Assembly (NCBI GenBank): GCA_001598975.1
Contig: BBXU01001773.1
Span: 1 to 37,757 of the forward strand
Length of the DNA stretch: 37,757 nt
Source: Parachlorella kessleri
Taxonomy: Eukaryota; Chlorophyta; Trebouxiophyceae; Chlorellales; Chlorellaceae
Direction of reading: 5' to 3'
Part shown: piece after piece, positions 31,501 through 37,757 of the stretch
Layout: every line of letters begins with the position of its first letter
How positions within the stretch are numbered: position 1 is the first letter of the stretch
The notes under the pieces: model-generated
The model's input: only the letters and a program-made list of their open reading frames with translations
Told to the model about the DNA's origin: nothing
Database searches by the model: none
Program-made: the position numbers and the translations under genes

Positions 31501-32613
31501 GGGCTGGCAAGTCTGGAAGGCCTGTGGATCTGGCTTGGGACCCTTGAGATTCCACCCGGAGACCGTAATGTAGGCTGCAGCCTTAGCAAGAGTCCCGGGT
31601 GGCGCGCCTGTGAGTGCCTTTGGGCGGTTGTCCGAGACCTGCATCATGACATGTGGTGTCGCTGCTTGTTTATGCGGCTAAGTGCGTGCCTAGCAGGCAG
31701 CTGTGCCAGCGTGCATGTTGACCCCACCCCTGGGACTTGCTAAGTACTGTGCAAAAATGTTGTATGGGGTGCTGCCGGCCAACGGGTGTGTGCCTCATGG
31801 CACACATGCCATGGAGTGGCTTGATATGAGTCTCGCTTGCGTGTTTCAGGGGTGACGTGCACAAACTCCTTTGGTTAAGACTGCCAGGGTATTGTGATGC
31901 GACAGAATTTTGCACTGCATTTTGTTGCCAAGGCTGGGCCCAATGGGGCCCTTGGGCGCTGGACCCCCGAGCCTTGCCAAGGTATTGATAAAACAGGGTT
32001 TCCACAATCCTCTTGACTTTCATTGCGTGCCCCTTCTTGCTTTTGCTTCACTTTGTTGTTGACTTACTCTACTTGGCTACCATGTTGTCTTCGCAGCGCC
32101 ATTTGCAGGAGTATGGTTGTTGGCTGGCAGTTGCACAGGAGTGTGTGAACAACTTTATAAGCCTGGGCAGGCTCAGGCTTATGGGTGAATAAACTGGCAA
32201 GCAGCTCGTTTTTCCACCAGGAATGGGATGATGGGTTTCATGGCATGGTCGATGGTCCGCGGTGGGGCGCAAGTTGGGGTGCAGCAGTACAATAGCCAGG
32301 ACACCCACCGCCGGCACATTGCCGTCGCTCGTTCGATGTGTTCGTGATGGCATTCCAGACACGTTAGACGTTGAAGCTAAACTAGTGAGTGGTGGCAACC
32401 TGTGCATCTCCGCCACCGTCAAAGCTGCGGCGACATTACTGCGGCGATCGGGCTGCGCTATAGTTGGTGAGTGCCCCTCACAACATACACAGTTGGAGTC
32501 AGATCGTGCTTGTGGTATGACATGTGGCCCCGACATGTGACCAGCACTGCCAAGATGCAAGCTGAGATCGCCTGCTTACCACCTCTCATACCTACAAAAC
32601 GGTTCTGTAGGCA
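31501..32613. other. Gap between the P450 stop and the coiled-coil gene
   Basis: No exon is recognised. The minus-strand open frame at 32069-32560 has no family features. The stretch holds two inverted repeats: GGGCCC arms around 31937-31952 inside a longer CCAAGGCT/AGCCTTG pair, and a 9-bp stem at 32157-32182. P450 3' UTR and the next promoter lie here. Confidence 0.45.
32157..32182. repeat. Hairpin: 9-bp perfect stem, 8-nt loop
   Basis: ATAAGCCTG pairs with CAGGCTTAT around an 8-nt loop. It is intergenic, downstream of the P450. Confidence 0.8.
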
Positions 32614-33634
32614 ATGTCCCTGGACTTCTATCCTTGCGTGGTGTGTGGGGGCAAGCTCAGTGAGGAGGGCTACGAGAAGAGGAAGCAGCAGTGCAGCAAG
32701 GAGCAGCTGGCGAGGTGAGCTGCGAGGGCAGGTGGCTTCTTCCTTCTGTTCGAAGCCGGGGGTGCTGAGAGTGACTACATGGTGTGTTAGATGAACACAG
32801 TTAGCATATACCTGCGCATTAAGTGGGGCCCGCTGACAGAGGGCAGCGTACCCTGGCGTGGTGCCGACTGACAGCCCCGCATCGCATTTGATTTCACTTG
32901 CAGCTTAGGGAGGTGTGTGCATGCGTGCTTTGTCTTGGGTGCCCATCTCCTCCACAGCTTGCTGCTGTGCCTACCCTGGATGCAGCCTCCAAAGCAGCCC
33001 CGAGTACCACAAGTGGGAAGTGAGGCGCCAGCGGCGCCTCTCCTCCCGCCGCAGCTCACCCCTGGCAGCCCTGCTGGCGCTGGCTGTGCTCTCCGCTGCC
33101 ACAGCCGCCTCGTACGGCTACTGGGACACTGCTCGGCAGTGCTTGCTGCGGCCCCAGGCCGAGGGCGATGCCGGGGGGGGCGAGATCCAGGAGCGGCTGC
33201 AGGGCCAAATCAGGGAGCTGCAGCAGCAGCTGGAAGACCAGGAGCAAAGCTACGAGCAGCGGCTTCGGGAGGCGGAGCAGCGGGCTGGTGACGCTGGAAA
33301 GCAGCTGGAGCAGCAGACACAGCAGGCCCAGCGTGCACAGTCTGACCTGGCGGAAGCCAGGGAGCAGGCGCAGCAGGCACAGTCTGACCTGGACCAGGCT
33401 AGGCGCCAGCTGGCGTCTACGGCGGCGGCGCTGGAGTCCTCGAACAAGCTCCTGGTGGAGTGGCAGACCTATGGCAATGCGATGAAGGCTCAGCTGGACA
33501 GCTTGCAGGCGACCTGCAAGCCTCTGGCGGAAGCCGCTGTCCAGGAGGCGGTGGTCGCGGAGCAGGAGGCAGTGAAGCAGGTCCAGGAAGCTGAGACAAA
33601 GGCAGCTGAGCAGCAAGCTGCAGTCGAGGAGTAG
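32614..33634 (+). CDS. Membrane protein with N-terminal CxxC motif and long coiled coil
   Basis: Two exons, 32614-32714 and 32986-33634 (TAG stop), join in phase to 249 residues. The start MSLDFYPCVVCGGKLSEEGY carries one CxxC pair and a third Cys (~27). After a basic stretch (RRQRRLSSRRS), residues ~55-77 form one TM helix (PLAALLALAVLSAATAASYG). From ~95 to the end it is a Gln/Glu/Ala-rich coiled coil with repeated QxxQSDLxxAR-type heptads (two close copies of an AREQAQQAQSDL-like unit). I do not recognise the family. By topology it could be a tether or scaffold with the coil on one side and the short CxxC head on the other; this is inference. Residues 1-34 come from the first exon. An additional upstream exon cannot be excluded. 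Confidence 0.7.
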
Positions 33635-34972
33635 GGAGCAGATCCTGTTAGTGAAAGGAGGAAGAGGGCACAATGGTGGGGAGTGCGATAGCAGCAGTGG
33701 TGGTTGGTGGCGACTCCCTGGATGCGTGGGGGCTGTGGGGTAGTTGGCGGTCGCAAAAGGGTTGCCATGGCTTGACAGGCCAAAGTACTTGGACGGTGGC
33801 GCGGCGGCCTTCCCACTGTGGAGACTCCTGGAAGTTTTCTGCTCAATTTTGGTCTGGCAAATTGCTACAGCGCAGGTGGCTGTGCAGATGTCTATCGTGC
33901 TGTCTGGACTGGCGCTGCCTGGTGCATACATCTTAGGCTGTTGTCAGGAAGGTTTTGTTGCAATTGTACTCACAAGACTGCTTGTTTGGACCGACTGAGT
34001 CTAGGATCTCGTTGCCTGTTGTTATTGTTGTTGTCATCGCTCACCGACCAGTTTACCTCGCAGATCCCTCCGCTGTACGTGTGCCCTTGCTGTATGGTTA
34101 CTCGTCACTGTGCAACCTTGTGTCCTGATTCGCCCATGTTGGAGCTGCAGCAACGGTCTTCAGGTGTAGCCAGAGCGCTCCTCGTAACAGGGATGTACCA
34201 GTTTGAGAAAGGCCGTGGTACATGCCGGCCGGCCTGCTATATGTTTCCCAGAGGCAGCTTGCCCTGAGCATCCCAGCAATGCGCTCATTTCCCACGAGTC
34301 TGCCCTGCATGTGGTTCCCCAAGCCCAGCTTAGCACCCGTCAGCCTTAGAGAATTATCACGTGTTGCACACTGGGTAATCACCACCATGCCACCCTTTAA
34401 GCAGAGGCTCAGTTGCACAACCCGCTGTTGCCCATAAGCGGTGTATCTCTCTTGCCTCAGCCCCTGAAGGGCTGAGGGGGCGTAAACTACCATTTCCAGC
34501 TGCGTTTTGCGGTCGACGTGTGAACTCAACTCTGCCCTGCTGTCACTTCTACTACCTGCAATTAGCAGGCTGCCCCCCTAATCCGTACTGTAAAATGCAC
34601 GTGATGGGATATTGCACTACTGTCCGAGTTCCTGCAGGCGAGGGTGCAGCTTACGCTGGGCAAACGTGCTCAAGCACTGATGCCATGCACTGAGCAGTAA
34701 TAAATCGCACCCTTGCTTCGGTGGCAAGTAACATAGGGGGGGTTATTCTTCACTGTGAGAGTTCTTCTTTTTATCGTTCACGAGACGATGCATGCTCAAA
34801 CCTCTCCAACTGTTCAACTGGCCAGCCGCCCGCGCCTCCAGGGGTCCAGCTGGCGGTTCAGCTTCCTGGTGTAAACAGGAGCCGCAACAGCCCTTCAACA
34901 TCTAGCCGGGTATCATTGAGTACAATTTAGACAGGGCGCATTGTCTTTTTTGCTTCGCTCAGAGGATCTAAC
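33635..34972. other. Gap between the coiled-coil gene and the lectin-like gene
   Basis: No coding exon is supported. It contains a perfect 9-bp hairpin at 34455-34477 (CCTCAGCCC / GGGCTGAGG, 5-nt loop) and TGTAA at ~34588, too far from the upstream stop to be convincing. The rest appears unique. Confidence 0.45.
34455..34477. repeat. Hairpin: 9-bp perfect stem, 5-nt loop
   Basis: CCTCAGCCC, loop CTGAA, GGGCTGAGG. The site is intergenic. Confidence 0.85.
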
Positions 34973-36750
34973 ATGATGCGGCGGCGTCCCATCCTGTCGC
35001 GGCACACATCAGCAGAGCAGAGGCTATTTCCAGTACTGCTTTCTCTACTACTAAGCTCTTGTAGCGGCTTCCAAGTAGGCATCGAGCCTTCCTTCAGCCT
35101 TGTGGGCGATGGCTCACTAGACTTCGACTCTCTCTCGGAGGGGCTTCCAAGAGCGTCACTACACCTGGCGTGCAACGCCAGCCAAGTACTTAGAGTTAAT
35201 AGCGCCAGTTGGGGCGTCGTGGAGCCGGGCTGCTACGCCAAGGATGCCAAGAGTAAGGTGGCCTACGAGTGTGAAGGACTAGGTAAGCCAAACACCCCTG
35301 CTGTCCGTCTGCGTGTTCAGTGGGACACTGGCCACCTTGCTGCCCTTTCGGACGTACCACTTGCCTAGTACAGCATTCCACCGATTGGGTCTCTCGTGCC
35401 GTGCTGTGGTGCAGACAGCTGCACGATCTCGGACTGGTGGGACTTCTTTGGCGGCCACCCATGCACCAATGACACCCGGTACTACCCAGTCTTCCAGGTC
35501 AATACCACCTGCGTAGCCAAGGTATGCAGCCCCGACGCATGCACCTGCAAGCCAGGGAGGGAAGCTGTCACATACAGCCACTAAGAGTGGCTTGCTAGGC
35601 AGCTTCCAAGCACGCCCGCCTGCGCTAGACTGAGGAACAGTACTCGGGAGTTTCTGGTCAACATACCCCAAGACTGGGTGGGAGCTGCCTGCCCATCATC
35701 AATATCTGCCCTGCCTGCCGCCTCGGCTGCCCCACCCCTGCTGTCCTGCTGCAGAACACCGCCCTGCGCGACATCTCCACGCTGGACCTGGTCTTTGGCA
35801 GCATCATGCCCGGCTCCACCTTCTGTGCCCCCTACCTATGCAACCAGCCAGTCAACGTGACTGTCACCACCGCCTCCTTCACTCTGGACACGGTGTCGTC
35901 TGACGCCTGCGGGGCGGGGCCGGCCTTTGGCGTGACAACCAGTGAGTGGGTGCCCCGCTGAGATTCCAAGCTGCCTGCTCAGAACGACGGCCTCGGTTGC
36001 ACCTGTCGCACGCACCAATCACGAACACTGGGAAAGCCCTGGTGTATGGAGGGCTGCTGGGAAAGTCTGCTGCGCTGTACTGCGCTGTGCTGGGTACTAG
36101 TGGCCGCCCACTTATATAGGCAATGTCGGCGACCAGAATTCCAGCAGTGGCCACACAGCCTGCATGCTGACATTCGGTAGGGCGGCTGTGAGGTGATGAA
36201 ATGCCATGGACGGGTACGTGCTGGGGCTACTGCCCGGAGGTTAAATCCCATGATGTAAGGGCCAGAGCTTATATCTAGCGGCGCCTGGCTTGGTGCAGGT
36301 GCTACCAGCGCGGCGGGGTCCTTCCCCAATAACCTGACGTATACTGCGCAGCTCTACAAAGCTAACACCAGCCTGCTTGCCCTGGCCATCACCACACCCG
36401 ACAAAAACGCCACCTGCTATGCTAACTACGTGGTGCGCATGGAAAGGGATTGTGTCAGTTGTCCTCACGGCTGGCATCCCCGCACCCTGCTCAACAGGAC
36501 CGCTGTCTTTCATCCGCTGCACTTTCGCCTTGCCTTGCCACCACAAGCCCTCTTCCACCAGTTGTGGGGTGAAGCCAAAGCTTCTGCTCACCACTGGTTT
36601 ATATTGCTGCAGGTGACAGGTGCTCCCCTGCTGGGGTCCCCAGGGAAGCCCTACCCCGTCACATCGTCAGCAACCCGTCTCTTCACGTTGCTAGGAACAA
36701 CTGCCATCACTGTCCTGCTGGCTACCATTGTGCTGTCAGGCTGCCTATAG
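34973..36750 (+). CDS. Secreted Cys-rich, galactose/rhamnose-lectin-like surface protein with hydrophobic C-terminus
   Basis: Five exons, 34973-35282, 35415-35521, 35755-35941, 36299-36432 and 36613-36750, join in phase to 291 residues. The N-terminus is a signal peptide (LFPVLLSLLLSSCSG). Residues ~65-150 resemble the SUEL-type lectin pattern: LHLACNASQVLRVNSASWG, a Cys a few residues on, VAYECEG, then CTISDWWDFFGGHPC and CVAK. The WG replaces the usual YGR, so ligand binding is uncertain. Exons 3 and 4 add Thr/Val-rich sheets with several N-glycosylation sequons (NVT, NLT, NTS, NAT). The C-terminus is a hydrophobic segment (LLGTTAITVLLATIVLSGCL) with no cytoplasmic tail, preceded by small residues SSAT. 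This suits a GPI signal or a plain tail anchor. The protein is probably on the cell surface or wall. The donor of exon 4 (36432 or three bases earlier) is uncertain. Confidence 0.65.
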
Positions 36751-37194
36751 CCCGGGCTTAACCCTCATTGATTGCACTGGCGTGCTGACATGAGACGTAA
36801 TGCAGTTGACTTTGCTGTATAGCATTACATGGCATGGCATGCTATACAATGACTAAATTATGTTCTGGCACATTGGTTTATTACTGTGCAGCACTGGGAT
36901 TTGCTGGGCACAGGTTGTGAGGTCAAGCATTGATCAAAAAGCAGCAGCTCGCTGTGCAGCGGGACTGAGAGAGAGGAGCCAGGCCATGTGACAAGCACTC
37001 AAATGGCAGAGCAACTGATGACTACGAGCCACTGAAGTGGCAACTGTCTAGGCTGGAAGTCAGCAGGAGTGGCTTTGCAGGGATGCTCTCCCCACCAGCA
37101 TTGGCACGCCAGCAGCAGATCCTGCCAACACTGTGAACATCAACATGACTGCATATGACTATCAACTGCGATTATGCCTCTAACGGGCCTGCCG
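36751..37194. other. Gap between convergent lectin-like (+) and DPH5 (-) genes
   Basis: 3' UTRs only. Repeated GCATTACATGGCATGGCATG-type sequence lies at 36823-36842; its TTACA could serve DPH5 as a distant polyadenylation signal. No exon is seen. Confidence 0.5.
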
Positions 37195-37398
37195 TTATTG
37201 TTGCCGCTGCACCTGGTCCTGCTCGTGCTGTTGTGGTTGCTCTTGGTGCTGCTGGGGCTGCTGCTGCTGCTGCGGCTGGAGGTGGAATCTTTCTAGAATC
37301 TCGTCCTCTATGGGGTGGGTGGTCCCCGCGATGACCAGGGAGTGCAACGGGGCACCAAAATCAACTTCTAGCAGCTCCTGCATGCTGCCCGCCACAAT
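37195..37398 (-). CDS. DPH5: Diphthine methyl ester synthase (DPH5), last exon only
   Basis: The single visible exon, entered in phase 0 at a GCCGCAG acceptor, gives QELLEVDFGAPLHSLVIAGT, then THPIEDEILERFHL and a ~28-residue Gln/His-rich tail (TAA stop). The VDFGxPLHSLVIxGxTHPxExE motif is the C-terminal signature of DPH5. This cytosolic enzyme methylates the modified histidine of elongation factor 2 with S-adenosylmethionine during diphthamide synthesis. The methyltransferase core lies in exons beyond the right edge; 37399-37757 shows no exon and reads as intron. The Gln-rich tail extends past the usual end of the family. Confidence 0.85.
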   Translation of the reverse strand: MVAGSMQELLEVDFGAPLHSLVIAGTTHPIEDEILERFHLQPQQQQQPQQHQEQPQQHEQDQVQRQQ

Positions 37399-37757
37399 CT
37401 GCGGCAAACAGTCGCAGGAGGTTAGTGGGTGTCAACTGCCACCTCATCCACCCTCAACACCCACACGACCACCCAGCTCTGTATGCCTTCGACATAGCTT
37501 TTACGTTCTTGACAGACGCGAACGATCAGCAGCAAAACCCCTCCCTCACTGCCTAGCAGAGTTCGCACCCAGCGGCTCCACTTCCAAGAGGCGGTCCTGT
37601 ACGCCCCAAGAATGCGACACTAGGCTAGTGAAGTCACTCGCAACACTACTGGTAACACCACCCTGACCAGGCACCCATTGCGTGTTGTGTGTCCACGCTT
37701 AGTGGCAATCGCCCCGCTTCTCCCTCCTCCTCCTTCCTCGTCCCCCCGCGCGCGCCG

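Noticed and set aside
32069..32560. 163-codon minus-strand open frame downstream of the P450
   Set aside because: No recognisable motif and no splice or expression support. It overlaps a hairpin region.
33056..33931. 291-codon open frame antisense to the coiled-coil gene
   Set aside because: Its Leu-rich translation is the mirror of Gln/Ala coiled-coil codons on the plus strand.
37399..37757. Upstream DPH5 exon at the right edge
   Set aside because: No stretch matches the DPH5 methyltransferase core. It reads as intron continuing beyond the window.

Overview
This window reads as nuclear DNA of a green alga (Chlorophyta). The coding exons are short, GC-rich and separated by GT-AG introns whose acceptors are mostly TGCAG. 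Proteins carry long Ala, Gln and Ser/Gly tracts. TGTAA, the usual chlorophyte polyadenylation signal, lies downstream of several genes. The gene set (Elongin A, TRAPPC5, RPL23A, DPH5, P450) is eukaryotic. An origin near the Chlorophyceae (Scenedesmaceae-like) is only a guess. There are no prokaryotic operons, CRISPR arrays, rRNA genes or convincing tRNA genes.

All gene models were built by hand by joining exons whose splice phases agree. From left to right: the C-terminal end of a RING-finger E3 ligase (+, cut by the window edge); a 1.2 kb repeat-rich gap; a small ABM-fold protein (-); Elongin A (-); a 15-exon leucine-rich-repeat membrane protein (-); ribosomal protein uL23/RPL23A (-); a large gene (+) that reads as a COG0523/CobW GTPase continuing in phase into a thioredoxin domain, a second thioredoxin-like domain and a Cys/Trp-rich tail; TRAPP subunit TRAPPC5 (-); a 10-exon cytochrome P450 (+); a coiled-coil membrane protein (+); a secreted lectin-like protein with a hydrophobic C-terminus (+); and the last exon of DPH5 (-, cut by the right edge).

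The genes are mostly unrelated housekeeping and membrane functions and do not form a pathway. RPL23A/COG0523 and TRAPPC5/P450 are head-to-head pairs sharing short 5' regions. RING/ABM, COG0523-Trx/TRAPPC5 and lectin/DPH5 are convergent.

The most interesting signals are: (1) the apparent COG0523-thioredoxin fusion with a degenerate P-loop, a His-rich loop and an unusual Cys/Trp C-terminal module; (2) a ~100 bp inverted repeat in the two introns flanking one frame-neutral LRR exon; (3) a dispersed ~70 bp repeat family with about ten copies, all in the same orientation; (4) decayed duplicates of exon ends inside neighbouring introns of three different genes; and (5) a ~42-residue tandem unit with a DEPAWLP-type core in the Elongin A tail.
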